A stretch of DNA of 64,000 bases from Negativicutes bacterium (GCA_031292015.1 JARLHY010000202.1:1-64000), one strand, 5' to 3'. Positions 51,716 to 59,981 are shown, counted from the first letter of the stretch. Made by a program: numbers and translations. The notes: generated by a model not told the origin, from the letters alone.

Positions 51716-51752
51716 CCTCCCACCTGAACCTAACGGGTGGGGGGTATTTTTA
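51716..51752 (+). terminator. Rho-independent terminator after yebC
   Basis: CCTCCCACC and GGGTGGGGGG with a 10-nt loop, then TATTTTT. Confidence 0.75.
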
Positions 51753-51901
51753 TGCGGAAAAGGGCAGTAAGAATTCAGGTTCAGACCTCATATGTACATT
51801 ACCTCAGGATGGCCTCAAGAGCCCTAAGTATGTCATAGAGAACACGATTGTAAAGCACGAGGCAATAATCATCCAAGTGACCATAGGGCTGACGTAGTTC
51901 T
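51753..51901 (+). other. Intergenic stretch, no gene recognised
   Basis: About 150 AT-richer bases between two terminators. The open frames are short and lack ribosome-binding sites. A small RNA is possible but nothing in the sequence demonstrates it. Confidence 0.4.
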
Positions 51902-51952
51902 AGGACTCAAGACCTATTTTTGCTAAAGAATAAGGTCCAAGTCCTATTTTTG
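51902..51952 (+). terminator. Rho-independent terminator, double-stem
   Basis: AGGACT...AGTCCT with an inner GACCT/AGGTC stem, followed by TATTTTTG. It implies that a transcript ends here, though no gene precedes it. Confidence 0.65.
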
Positions 51953-52039
51953 TTTGTGACTTAGTGCGTTATTATTATAGTGCGCGCAGCCTAAAAACGA
52001 TATTTATCGACAATTATCGTCATGACGCTTCTAAATTAA

Positions 52040-52122
52040 ATAAATTGGCAAACTTATCGAAAGATAAGGACGCAAAGCTATGGGTCTACGGGCGAGAGCC
52101 TATGACTGCCAGGTTGCGCTTT
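52040..52122 (+). promoter_or_regulatory. Cyclic-di-GMP-I riboswitch (GEMM-I)
   Basis: The conserved blocks of the GEMM-I aptamer are present in order: GGCAAAC (52047-52053), a hairpin CTTATC-GAAA-GATAAG with a GNRA tetraloop, GGACGCAAAGC (52068-52078), a second arm (GGGC-GAGA-GCCT) and GCCAGGTTGC (52108-52117). A terminator hairpin follows 40 nt later and then the TpsB gene, so c-di-GMP is expected to control read-through into the secretion operon. Whether the ligand turns it on or off was not worked out. Confidence 0.9.
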
Positions 52123-52160
52123 TTCTCTGAAAAAGGCTATCTGTAAGCATAGTGCTGACT

Positions 52161-52179
52161 GACCCGTAAGGGTCTTTTT
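52161..52179 (+). terminator. Riboswitch expression-platform terminator
   Basis: GACCC, gtaa, GGGTC and a five-T run, between the c-di-GMP aptamer and the TpsB start. Confidence 0.8.
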
Positions 52180-52223
52180 ATATTTCCTGTATGTCAGTCG
52201 GATTTTAGGGAGGCGTGTATTTA

Positions 52224-53555
52224 GTGCCCCGTCATTTTGCTGCGCTTATCATCAGTATCTGTCTTATCCTTATCTCCGCGTCTGCCAGCGCCCAGGACGC
52301 CGGCCAAATTCTGTTGAGTGGCCGTCCTCTCACCGCAGTCACCGTCACCGGTAATTCAGCCTTTTCTATCGACACAGTTCTGGACTTACTGCCGGCACTC
52401 CAAAAAGGAGCGCCAGTAGACGCCAAAAGACTGTCTGACGAAGTCCTTGCCGTAAACGAAAACCAGGCACTAAAAGTATTTGTCACATTGCAAAGCGATG
52501 GAGCCAGTGGTGTGATCGCCAATGTTCTGGTGAAAGACAGCAAGCCCGTGACATGGCTTCTCTCAGCCGATAATACTGGTACTCCTCAAACAGGCAGTTA
52601 TCGGTCAACTCTTGCTTACATCGATCGCAACTGGTCAGGAAGTGGACAGACCGCCGCATTCAGCTTTACTGGATCACCGTCCATGTGGAGCCGAATAAAA
52701 GAGTTTGCTTTTTACGACGCCATACCATTGCCACAGACCGGCGATTCCCTGATCATCAGCGGCAGTTATTCCAACGTCAATTCCGGTGTCGTCGCTGACT
52801 ACTTTGGGGTTCAAGGCGAAGGGACCGCTTACGGCGCGCACTATCAGCATGTTCTAAACCGTACCGTCAATGGCAAGGAAGGCCTCGATTTCGGCCTTGA
52901 CGCCCGCATATTCAATAACTTGATCAACTTTTTCGGATCAAATCTAGGTACAAGAGTAAAAACTGCTCCGGTAAGTGCCGGTTACTTCATCAATGAAACG
53001 TCGCCTAACTCGATGGTTAATGCTCATCTTTCCTATAGCCGCAACCTGCCATCCCTTTCAAGCTCTGCCGACCTCTTTACCGCCAGTCGGGCTGGGGCTA
53101 CAGCCAATTATGGCATCTGGCGTCTGGATGGATCAATGTCCTGGCCCATGAAGAACGGGTGGCTGTTCGTAACATCAATCGATGGCCAATACGCCAATCA
53201 GCCGCTCATATCAGGCGAACAGTTCTTCTTAGGCGGAGGTCGCTCGGTCCGGGGTTTCCCGGAGCAGACCGTAAGCGGCGACAGAGGATTCAGGCTTTCC
53301 ACCGAACTCTATACCCCGGAAATTGCCCCCAGGCAAAAACTCGTTATTTTTGTTGATCAAGGCGAGTATTGGCGTCTTGATCCCCAGGTGGGCGAAGTGC
53401 CTCAGGATTATCTTGCCAGCGTCGGTATCGGCTGGCGCTACCTGAAGCCCGGCGGACTGTCACTTGCGTTAGACTTTGCCTACGTCCTCAATGGAATACC
53501 CACAGTTACGCCGCACAGTACGCGCGTTCACTTTAGCATCACCCAAGAACTATAA
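52224..53555 (+). CDS. TpsB-type outer-membrane transporter (ShlB/FhaC family), short form
   Basis: 443 residues with a signal peptide (AALIISICLILISASASAQ). One POTRA domain (about 33-105, LTAVTVTGNSAFSIDTVLDL) is followed by a 16-strand-type barrel with the conserved L6 motif GGGRSVRGF (about residue 339) and a final strand ending HFSITQEL. TpsB proteins export one TpsA partner. Typical members have about 550-580 residues with two POTRAs, so this is a reduced form. I chose the GTG at 52224 (10 nt after AGGGAGG) over the GTG at 52215. Confidence 0.85.
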   Translation: MPRHFAALIISICLILISASASAQDAGQILLSGRPLTAVTVTGNSAFSIDTVLDLLPALQKGAPVDAKRLSDEVLAVNENQALKVFVTLQSDGASGVIANVLVKDSKPVTWLLSADNTGTPQTGSYRSTLAYIDRNWSGSGQTAAFSFTGSPSMWSRIKEFAFYDAIPLPQTGDSLIISGSYSNVNSGVVADYFGVQGEGTAYGAHYQHVLNRTVNGKEGLDFGLDARIFNNLINFFGSNLGTRVKTAPVSAGYFINETSPNSMVNAHLSYSRNLPSLSSSADLFTASRAGATANYGIWRLDGSMSWPMKNGWLFVTSIDGQYANQPLISGEQFFLGGGRSVRGFPEQTVSGDRGFRLSTELYTPEIAPRQKLVIFVDQGEYWRLDPQVGEVPQDYLASVGIGWRYLKPGGLSLALDFAYVLNGIPTVTPHSTRVHFSITQEL

Positions 53556-53574
53556 AGTTAAAGGGGGAATGGTT

Positions 53575-54927
53575 GTGCGTTTTTCAACGTTGTCTTTACT
53601 TCTAGTTCTCTTCTTGGTTGCAAGTCCGATCAGTTATGCCTCGCCGGTGTTACCAACAGGACCCTCGGTCACCTACGGCACCGCCAATGTATCCAATCCG
53701 GCCAATGTCCAAATCACGTCCAAAGGGGCCATCATCAACTGGCAAAGCTTTTCCATCGGCAGCGGCGGCTCGGTTAGTTTCCAGTTTCAAAATGTCAATC
53801 CAGCCAACGCCGTTCTCAACCGGGTCACCGGATCATCGCCCTCGCTGATCAACGGGGCCATCACTTCAAACGGTTCCGTCTTCCTGCAAAACGCCAACGG
53901 CATTGTCTTCGGCGCCGGCACTCAGGTTACCGCCACCAATTTTTTTGCCAGCACCTGGCGCGTCAGCGACAGCGCCTTCGAAACCTTCCTCAACGGCACG
54001 ACCAGCGCCTGGCAGCTGCCGATGTCAGCGGGTTCAGGCGATATCACGTTCAACACCGGCGGCAACTTCAACACGGCTTTCGCCGGGGTCACCAATATCG
54101 TAGCCCTGATGAGTAGGACAATCACGATTGCGCCAGGTGTGGCCTGGGTTCAGCCGTCATCGATCCCTTCCAGCATTGCCTTGATGGCCGGCACCCAAGG
54201 AACCATCAGCTCTGACCCGACGTCAGGTGTAACACATTTCACTATTTACACTGACGGCAGTAACAACATCAATATCCAGCAAAAGCTCCAGACCAACGGC
54301 TTCAATATTTATGGCGACAACATCAACATTGCTGGCAATCTTTACTCGCCATCGTCGCCCGATAAATTGGGTCGCATCCTTGTCGCGGCAACGAACAATG
54401 TCACCGTCCAGCCTGGTGTCTACGTGAATACGGCGTCAACGACGCCGGGCCTCAACGGTGGGAATATCGGTCTGATAGCCGGAAATACCCTCTCGATCGG
54501 TGCCGGCGCTACCGTAAAGGCTGATGGCGATGCAGCCAACGCCGGCGACATCGTTTTGATCGGCCAGAACCTGGCCATCTCGCCGACGAGCATGATTCAC
54601 GCCACCGCCACCTTCCCAGGTATGAATGGCACAGTGACCACCACTCAGCAGTTCGGATATGACGTAACCGGCGAAGTGGAAAATGCCAAAATCGCCGTCC
54701 GTTCTAAGGGTAACACCATGATCATGGACAACGACGGCAGCGGCAGCCTGCCACCGGTTTTACCCGCGTCACTGAAGCAGGATCTGGAACGAAGGGTAAC
54801 GCCCAAGACTTCTAATAGCTACGGAAAAGATCTTACCCAGCCAGGCGACACGAACAATGGGACTGCTAATAATGGTTCGACTACCGGTAGCCTGTCCGGC
54901 AATAATTCAGCGGGCAACACTCAATGA
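53575..54927 (+). CDS. TpsA-like exoprotein with haemagglutination (TPS) domain
   Basis: 450 residues. Signal peptide LLLVLFLVASPISYA, then the TPS secretion domain (GPSVTYGTANVSNPANVQIT, SVSFQFQNVNPANAVLNRVT, GSVFLQNANGIVFGAG), with NPAN/NANGI in place of the usual NPNL/NPNGI. A beta-helix region follows up to about 400 and then an Asn/Ser/Gly-rich tail (NNGSTTGSLSGNNSAGNTQ). No toxin domain is evident. It is probably a small adhesin. The GTG at 53575 is seven bases after AAAGGGGG, 19 nt after tpsB. Confidence 0.85.
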   Translation: MRFSTLSLLLVLFLVASPISYASPVLPTGPSVTYGTANVSNPANVQITSKGAIINWQSFSIGSGGSVSFQFQNVNPANAVLNRVTGSSPSLINGAITSNGSVFLQNANGIVFGAGTQVTATNFFASTWRVSDSAFETFLNGTTSAWQLPMSAGSGDITFNTGGNFNTAFAGVTNIVALMSRTITIAPGVAWVQPSSIPSSIALMAGTQGTISSDPTSGVTHFTIYTDGSNNINIQQKLQTNGFNIYGDNINIAGNLYSPSSPDKLGRILVAATNNVTVQPGVYVNTASTTPGLNGGNIGLIAGNTLSIGAGATVKADGDAANAGDIVLIGQNLAISPTSMIHATATFPGMNGTVTTTQQFGYDVTGEVENAKIAVRSKGNTMIMDNDGSGSLPPVLPASLKQDLERRVTPKTSNSYGKDLTQPGDTNNGTANNGSTTGSLSGNNSAGNTQ

Positions 54928-55001
54928 TCAATAGCCAGTCCAGTAATATATCCTGCGACAGGGCGTATTAGCTGCAACTACAAGAACAGAGGCCACATAT
55001 G

Positions 55002-55027
55002 AAAAGCCGAGGAATACCTCGGCTTTT
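55002..55027 (+). terminator. Rho-independent terminator of the TPS operon
   Basis: AAAAGCCGAGG, aata, CCTCGGCTTTT, further T's. Confidence 0.92.
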
Positions 55028-55204
55028 TGTTTTACTCTTCTTGTTCTATTTTTATTCCAATCACCGTTGCTATAAAGACTAGAAAAACTACCCCTAATCG
55101 CTGAATATATCTCAACTGGCTTCCTCCCTCTAATCGTGTGACAATAGGATTATATTATATTGAGGGATTTATACGATACAAATGACCCGCCAGGTTAACC
55201 CCGG

Positions 55205-55524
55205 ACGAAGCACGATGCCGTCTATAATCGGCTGAAACAAGCACAAACCCAAGCCCGCAAAGGTGCGGAAATACTGGGCCGAATAGCTGAAATGATGTGA
55301 CCACTGGTCGGAAATTACGGTGAAGAGGAAGTAGACTGGTTGTCTTGTAGTGGTGGGCATACCTGGGGCTTCGTATTAGATGGGCTTGACATGCGCCTAT
55401 ATATGCAGCCAATGATCAACGGCAGTCTTTATCTACCTGGTAGGTTCTACTTGAACATCCCTATATAAAATCCGAACCGGAACCAGAAGAAGACAACGAT
55501 CATCGCAGATTAACCCCAGGCTAA
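55205..55524 (+). pseudogene. Broken gene of unknown family
   Basis: One frame reads KHDAVYNRLKQAQTQARKGA... AEMM, then TGA at 55298-55300, then continues PLVGNYGEEEVDWLSCSGGH, TWGFVLDGLDMRLYMQPMIN and LPGRFYLNIPI to a stop at 55466. A +1-type shift near there opens IKSEPEPEEDNDHRRLTPG with a stop at 55522. The composition is clearly protein-like across both breaks. No start codon or ribosome-binding site was found. Family unknown. Confidence 0.55.
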
Positions 55525-55956
55525 AAGCGGTCTCATATAATGAATTCGTAACACAGGAAACATGAGGACGTTGACCAGCACTGACCAGGACAAAGACCAT
55601 CCGTTGTCATAGATGATAAGGCCCAAGGTCTGCATGATCAGTTCTATTCCGCTGTTGATCATGGCCCACATGAGGATATATCCCGCCTGACGCATGTAGC
55701 CCATTGGATAATGACTCAAATACAGTAGGACCGTGGAGGGAAAGCAGGTAAAGGTAATGAGCAGACTATTCAAAGTGACACTGTCGAAGGGGTCTTTAAT
55801 TTGTATCCATAGGTGGTGATTGGTAGTAAATATGCCCTCCAGAACGGCAATAAGGACCATGAATTGGATCGTGGGATAATATTCTCGCCAATTCTTCCGG
55901 TTGGACCATTTCCAAGCCGCTAATATGAAGATTGATGCTAGCAATATCCTCAGCAT
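55510..55956 (-). CDS. CBO0543-type integral membrane protein, 148 aa
   Basis: About five membrane helices (ILLASIFILAAWKW; IQFMVLIAVLEGIF; LLITFTCFPSTVLLYLSHYP; YILMWAMINSGIELIMQTLG; SWSVLVNVLMFPVLRIHY). The pattern with charged/aromatic short loops fits the CBO0543 family, known from spore formers but without assigned function. A related protein is at 58810. The start could be the ATG at 55956 (AGAGGT site) or a TTG at 55983. Confidence 0.7.
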   Translation of the reverse strand: MLRILLASIFILAAWKWSNRKNWREYYPTIQFMVLIAVLEGIFTTNHHLWIQIKDPFDSVTLNSLLITFTCFPSTVLLYLSHYPMGYMRQAGYILMWAMINSGIELIMQTLGLIIYDNGWSLSWSVLVNVLMFPVLRIHYMRPLLAWG

Positions 55957-56060
55957 ATGACCTCTCAGTGCAAATCTCTTCAAGTAGTATTTCTTGCAAC
56001 GTCGTTGATTAGCCCTTTAGCCTATGAAAGGGAATCGAGGTGGGAGGGGGGCATGACCAA

Positions 56061-56127
56061 GAAGATATCCAGGAAGTCTACTCCTACTTCGATATCCCCG
56101 ACGACGCCCCATCCATGCAGTAACATT
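56061..56127 (+). repeat. yebC 3'-end repeat, copy B (displaced remnant)
   Basis: It encodes EDIQEVYSYFDIPDDAPSMQ and a stop, matching the end of yebC with about 89% identity over 64 bases. No yebC body precedes it. A terminator-like hairpin ATACCCT/AGGGTAT with T8 follows (56137-56176), in the position of a gene end. Confidence 0.85.
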
Positions 56128-56136
56128 GAACAGAAT

Positions 56137-56176
56137 GCAGATACCCTCTGCCTTAACCTGGCTGAAGGGTATTTTT
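56137..56176 (+). terminator. Terminator after the yebC remnant
   Basis: ATACCCT pairs with AGGGTAT over a 20-nt loop, with inner GCC/GGC pairing, followed by eight T's. Possibly the original yebC terminator. Confidence 0.7.
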
Positions 56177-56286
56177 TTTATCCGTAAGCAGCCTGGATTT
56201 TGGATATTAGGGTCAGAACCAGGGCCAGCAATATACATCTGGAAGCTAATCCTGCGTTTTTGTATATTTAAAACCATGCTCTGTGT

Positions 56287-56898
56287 CTAGAATTTATAGG
56301 TGACACCGAGTCCGAAGCCCCGAAGATGGGCCTTGACGATCTCGCCGCCCAGTTTTTCCACCGAAAGATGACGATAGGTGGCGTCCAGCTCCAGTCCGGG
56401 CCCCAGCAGGTAAGACCAGCCAGCCTCAATATTGGTCAGATGATTGCCGACGCCGACCACGGCGTAGACGGTCGTTTTCGCCGTCAACGGCTTGAGGGCG
56501 ATCAAACCGAACTGCCAGCTGGTGTTTTCCAGCCGTCGGCTGCTGCCGGCTTCCCTCACGCTGGTAGAGGAGTAGCCGGAATAGAACTGGATATTGTCAT
56601 TATATTTATACAGTAAATTCAGTTCATTGTTGCGGGAAGTATCCCTGGTTTTGTAAAAGGAATCATAGCTGGAGTGCCGGAATTCCAGCGCCGTTTTATC
56701 GCCAATACCATGGGTAAGGCCTAATTCAACGGCGGTGGGGACCGTATCCACCGGGGTGTGGCGCATTTCCACATTGGGGCGCCATTCAATGGCAACGGCC
56801 GTGCTGCCCCGGGAAAAATCCTGCAGGGGGGCAGCCTGACAGGCACCGGTCAGCAGCAAGAAGATTGTCCATCCTGATACAATGCTATTAAGCTGCAT
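56287..56898 (-). CDS. Outer-membrane beta-barrel protein, 203 aa
   Basis: A signal peptide (SGWTIFLLLTGACQAA) is followed by alternating strands (TALEFRHSSYDSFY, NELNLLYKYNDNIQFYSGYS, LELDATYRHLSVEKLG), ending GVTYKF with the terminal Phe recognised by the BAM complex. It supports an outer membrane in this organism. It resembles small OmpA-like/OprD-like barrels; substrate unknown. ATG at 56898 after AAAGGAGGTG; the longer frame is not used. Confidence 0.8.
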   Translation of the reverse strand: MQLNSIVSGWTIFLLLTGACQAAPLQDFSRGSTAVAIEWRPNVEMRHTPVDTVPTAVELGLTHGIGDKTALEFRHSSYDSFYKTRDTSRNNELNLLYKYNDNIQFYSGYSSTSVREAGSSRRLENTSWQFGLIALKPLTAKTTVYAVVGVGNHLTNIEAGWSYLLGPGLELDATYRHLSVEKLGGEIVKAHLRGFGLGVTYKF

Positions 56899-57012
56899 CA
56901 AATCACCTCCTTTCTGGCAATAATGAATATATTTCGATAAAAACCAAAATATTCCAAACGGCGCAGCTAACCGCAATATGTTCAAAAAATTGAAAATATA
57001 CTGAAAAAACCC

Positions 57013-57042
57013 TTGCCAAATTTGTGAATTTTCTGTTAATAT
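57013..57042 (+). promoter_or_regulatory. Sigma-A-type promoter
   Basis: TTGCCA (57013-57018), 18 nt, TAATAT (57037-57042), 46 nt before the 72-aa gene. Confidence 0.65.
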
Positions 57043-57087
57043 AGAACTACACCATAAAACATACAGCAATTCCGGGAGGAACTAGTA

Positions 57088-57306
57088 ATGAACGGAGAAG
57101 CTCACTGGCGGATACTTCTGAACGAATGCAAAGGAAGCATGTCCCGGCTTATATTTACCAACAGGCGCTGTCTTGTTGATATTACCATCAAGTCCCAGAA
57201 CGTAGGCCGGGTGGTTCATAATGTCTTGTGCAATAGCTGGAGCAGCGACCAACTGATGACATTCTTGCATTCCGAAGCTGACCAGGTGCTGCGGGAGGCG
57301 CTTTAG
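57088..57306 (+). CDS. Hypothetical protein, 72 aa
   Basis: 72 residues (MNGEAHWRILLNECKGSMSR... DVITIKSQNV-like strands, then a C-terminal helix with HSEADQVLREAL). Small and soluble, with three Cys. GGGAGGA precedes the ATG; a perfect terminator follows. No family recognised. Confidence 0.65.
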   Translation: MNGEAHWRILLNECKGSMSRLIFTNRRCLVDITIKSQNVGRVVHNVLCNSWSSDQLMTFLHSEADQVLREAL

Positions 57307-57328
57307 CGCCGCCTGGAACGGCACATGG

Positions 57329-57365
57329 AAAAGCCCCTTTGTCTCATTGAGACAAAGGGGCTTTT
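57329..57365. terminator. Rho-independent terminator, 17-bp stem
   Basis: AAAAGCCCCTTTGTCTC and GAGACAAAGGGGCTTTT are perfect complements with a 3-nt loop. Confidence 0.92.
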
Positions 57366-57451
57366 TTGGTACAACCTCATCTTGCCTGGTAACGGATGGT
57401 CATACACATCAATCAAAATGTTTTTTTGCTACAAAACAAGGCAGAAAAGGC

Positions 57452-57479
57452 TTGCAAAAATACCAAAATATGTTAAAAT
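57452..57479 (+). promoter_or_regulatory. Sigma-A-type promoter
   Basis: TTGCAA (57452-57457), 16 nt, TAAAAT (57474-57479), 30 nt before the 160-aa gene. Confidence 0.65.
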
Positions 57480-57508
57480 TGGATTAATATAGTAATGGAG
57501 GAAAGCTG

Positions 57509-57991
57509 ATGTCGGTTTTTAAAACATATATCGGCGATCTCGATGATCCTGAGTTTACCTGGAATCCCGATGAATACACCTATGACCGGGGCAACGCGCC
57601 CCGGGCCGTCAGTCCGCGGTTTCCTGTCCTCCGCGGCGTGGAAAGCGCCGGCTTCCGTTTGGTGTGCAAGATCGCAGCAGGTGAATTCCGCGGCAAACAG
57701 GTGGACTGGGGCTGCTGGGTGGCTGTGGCGAGTAAGGCCCAGATCATTGACTTCATCAACAGCTGTTATCTGTGGGCCGAGTGCGGATGGCGCGATGGAC
57801 CTCCTGGCCCGGCTTTCGAACAGGAGTATGACGAACTGCTGTCCTATGTGAACAGGTTGGAATCGGGCCGGGAATATGGACTGGTAGCACGGGAATCGGC
57901 CGATATTCCGCTGTCCCACCGCAGCGCGGCCCGCCGGGGCCGCAAATCCCAAGAAAGTGAAGAATCCTTCCAAGGCCGCCGCCTGGCATGA
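57509..57991 (+). CDS. Hypothetical protein, 160 aa
   Basis: 160 residues, acidic N-terminal part (YIGDLDDPEFTWNPDEYTYD), a central alpha/beta section (VDWGCWVAVASKAQIIDFIN) and a basic, probably unstructured tail (SHRSAARRGRKSQESEESFQ). No signal peptide. GGAGG precedes the ATG. The family was not recognised. Confidence 0.75.
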   Translation: MSVFKTYIGDLDDPEFTWNPDEYTYDRGNAPRAVSPRFPVLRGVESAGFRLVCKIAAGEFRGKQVDWGCWVAVASKAQIIDFINSCYLWAECGWRDGPPGPAFEQEYDELLSYVNRLESGREYGLVARESADIPLSHRSAARRGRKSQESEESFQGRRLA

Positions 57992-58000
57992 AGCGGCGGC
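57975..58000 (+). terminator. Terminator overlapping the stop codon
   Basis: GCCGCCGC (57975-57982) and GCGGCGGC (57993-58000); the stop codon is in the loop. Only TTTG follows, so efficiency is uncertain. Confidence 0.6.
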
Positions 58001-58075
58001 TTTGCATGTATCATTGCATAAAAAATGGTTCTTTTGGCAATAATGTAGGCAACACGAAACTGGGGAGTGTTTTCG

Positions 58076-58648
58076 ATGTTGCCTTTCCCGAAAACAGCCA
58101 AACAGCGCATAATTCTGGCTTCTAGTGTGCTGGCTGCTGTCTTTGCCCTGGCCTACTATTTCGGCGCCTACTCGCTGCTGAAGGAGCTTCCGCCCAAACT
58201 GCCGCTGGAGACGGAGGTGGCGCGAGACAGCAGGATCAAAATCACTGCTTCCACCGACCTTGTGCAAAAAATTCTCTATCTGCGCTGCAACGATGAGGAA
58301 GTCTTCCGCACCAAACCTGCCGAAAATCTGATCGGACTGAACATTTATCAGTTGCAAAAAGTGTACAACGGTTGGACTATCGAACAATTCGATACCCAGA
58401 CGGTCGAAATGTCGCTGAAGGTCGACAGTTATTGCCGCGAACACGCCAACAATATGTTCATCGGCATGAAAGACGAGTTCGTAGCCGTCTATTACGGCAG
58501 GCCTGGTCCCAAAGCCATTGTTAAGGAAGTGACCGCCATTCCTGTCAGCAGGCTCAGCGGCGAAGACGCGGAAGAACTGCGCCGGGGTCTTGTAGTCAAG
58601 AATCGTGAAGACCTGCTTCGCACCCTGGAGGGAATGCAGTCCCGTTAG
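58076..58648 (+). CDS. bofC: BofC-family sporulation protein
   Basis: 190 residues. N-terminal membrane helix (IILASSVLAAVFALAYYFGA) followed by the BofC C-terminal domain (LVQKILYLRCNDEEVFRTKP, NIYQLQKVYNGWTIEQF, GMKDEFVAVYYGRPG). In Bacillus BofC restrains SpoIVB in the signalling pathway that activates sigma-K. The ATG at 58076 is eight bases from GGGGAG. Its position upstream of ruvC is common in Clostridia and Negativicutes. Confidence 0.85.
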   Translation: MLPFPKTAKQRIILASSVLAAVFALAYYFGAYSLLKELPPKLPLETEVARDSRIKITASTDLVQKILYLRCNDEEVFRTKPAENLIGLNIYQLQKVYNGWTIEQFDTQTVEMSLKVDSYCREHANNMFIGMKDEFVAVYYGRPGPKAIVKEVTAIPVSRLSGEDAEELRRGLVVKNREDLLRTLEGMQSR

Positions 58649-58668
58649 ACAGTCCCGATACCCGCAAC

Positions 58669-58706
58669 ACAACTGCCCGCCAAGCCGAGGCTTTGCGGGC
58701 AGTTGT
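58669..58706 (+). terminator. Rho-independent terminator
   Basis: ACAACTGCCCGC and GCGGGCAGTTGT, then T's. Confidence 0.88.
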
Positions 58707-58809
58707 TTTTCTATGGTTTCGCCGGGCTTGGCTTCCGGCCCGGCCGAAGAATAGTGCAGAGTGAGGAACCGGCAAATTGCGGCTAGTGCAGAAAAGGGTG
58801 GCGTTGATC

Positions 58810-59304
58810 ATGAGTCTTGATGTGGAACATATCATAATGAGCATAGCGGCAGCAGTGACCCTGCTGTTGTTTGTTTTTGCCGTCGACTGGCGTTATTTTC
58901 GCGACTGGGTTATGGTGTTTTTCTTGCAATGCGCCCTGGATTTCGCCTGGGGCAGCCCGGTGGTGAATTTCAAACTCGTCGAGTATCCGGTACGCCTGCT
59001 GTCGCAGTGGTACAATACCAGTATCCTGTTCGAATTATGGGTCTTTCCGGTGGTATGCATTCTCTATAACCAGATCACCCGGGGAAAGGGACTGCTGCCG
59101 GTCATCGGCTACACCGTGATATTCAGCGCGCTTTTGACAGCCATAGAATATCCGCTGGAACTGTATACCGGTCTGATAAAATATTTGAAGTGGAGCCCCT
59201 TGACGACCTTCTATACCCTGATAATCGCCTTTTTGGCATCCAGGACTTTCCTCGCTTTCTTTCGCTGGGGCTGTGACTATTTTCGACCCGTAACCCGGCG
59301 GTAG
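58810..59304 (+). CDS. CBO0543-type integral membrane protein, 164 aa
   Basis: 164 residues with about five membrane helices (IIMSIAAAVTLLLFVFAVDW; VMVFFLQCALDFAW; ILFELWVFPVVCILYN; VIGYTVIFSALLTAIEYPLE; FYTLIIAFLASRTFLAFFRW). Same type as the protein at 55510, though the sequences are far apart. Function unknown. ATG at 58810 with AGGGTGG upstream. Confidence 0.75.
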   Translation: MSLDVEHIIMSIAAAVTLLLFVFAVDWRYFRDWVMVFFLQCALDFAWGSPVVNFKLVEYPVRLLSQWYNTSILFELWVFPVVCILYNQITRGKGLLPVIGYTVIFSALLTAIEYPLELYTGLIKYLKWSPLTTFYTLIIAFLASRTFLAFFRWGCDYFRPVTRR

Positions 59305-59483
59305 AGGTCAGTCGATTGGCCCAGCCGGTATAACGGGCTTTTGCTGCACCTGGCGGTTCACACTGTTATGAGACGGCCGGACAAGGTGACGGATTAGCGG
59401 GGGGCGAACAGATATTTGCCCCTATTTGTGGAGGAAAACCGTCCCGGCCCGTCGAATTAGCTCGGGTATAAGGAGGGCTGGCT

Positions 59484-59981
59484 ATGTTGGTGCTGGGGAT
59501 TGACCCGGGAACCGCCATCTGCGGTTACGGTGTGATACATATGGAAGGCAGCCGGCTCAAGGCGCTCAAGTATGGCGCCGTTCTGACGCCGGCCGGCATG
59601 GACCCGGCGACCCGCCTCCTGGCAATTCACGCTGGAGTCGACGCCGTTATAAAAGAACACAAGCCCGACCTTATCGGTGTGGAGCAGCTGTTTTTCAACA
59701 CCAACGTGTCCACCGCGATGACCGTGGGCCAGGCCCGCGGCGTTGTGCTGCTGGCCGGTGCCCAAAACGGGATTCAGGTCGTTGACTATACGCCGCTGCA
59801 GGTCAAGCAGGCTGTGGTGGGCTACGGCAAAGCCACCAAAGAACAGGTCATCTTCATGGTCCAAAAGATACTGTGTCTGCCAGCCAAACCTCATCCCGAC
59901 GATGTGGCTGACGCCCTGGCGGTGGCAATCTGCACCGCCCATTCCAGTGCGCTGGGGCAGCTCAGGGAGTACCGTCGATGA
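59484..59981 (+). CDS. ruvC: Crossover junction endodeoxyribonuclease RuvC
   Basis: 165 residues. Active-site acids lie in LGIDPG, GVEQLFF and HPDDVADALAVAI. It cuts Holliday junctions. AAGGAGG precedes the ATG. Start of ruvCAB. Confidence 0.97.
   Translation: MLVLGIDPGTAICGYGVIHMEGSRLKALKYGAVLTPAGMDPATRLLAIHAGVDAVIKEHKPDLIGVEQLFFNTNVSTAMTVGQARGVVLLAGAQNGIQVVDYTPLQVKQAVVGYGKATKEQVIFMVQKILCLPAKPHPDDVADALAVAICTAHSSALGQLREYRR

Noticed and set aside
51964..52146. 60-codon frame covering the region before tpsB
   Set aside because: It lies on top of the c-di-GMP aptamer, whose RNA motifs explain the sequence; no Shine-Dalgarno.
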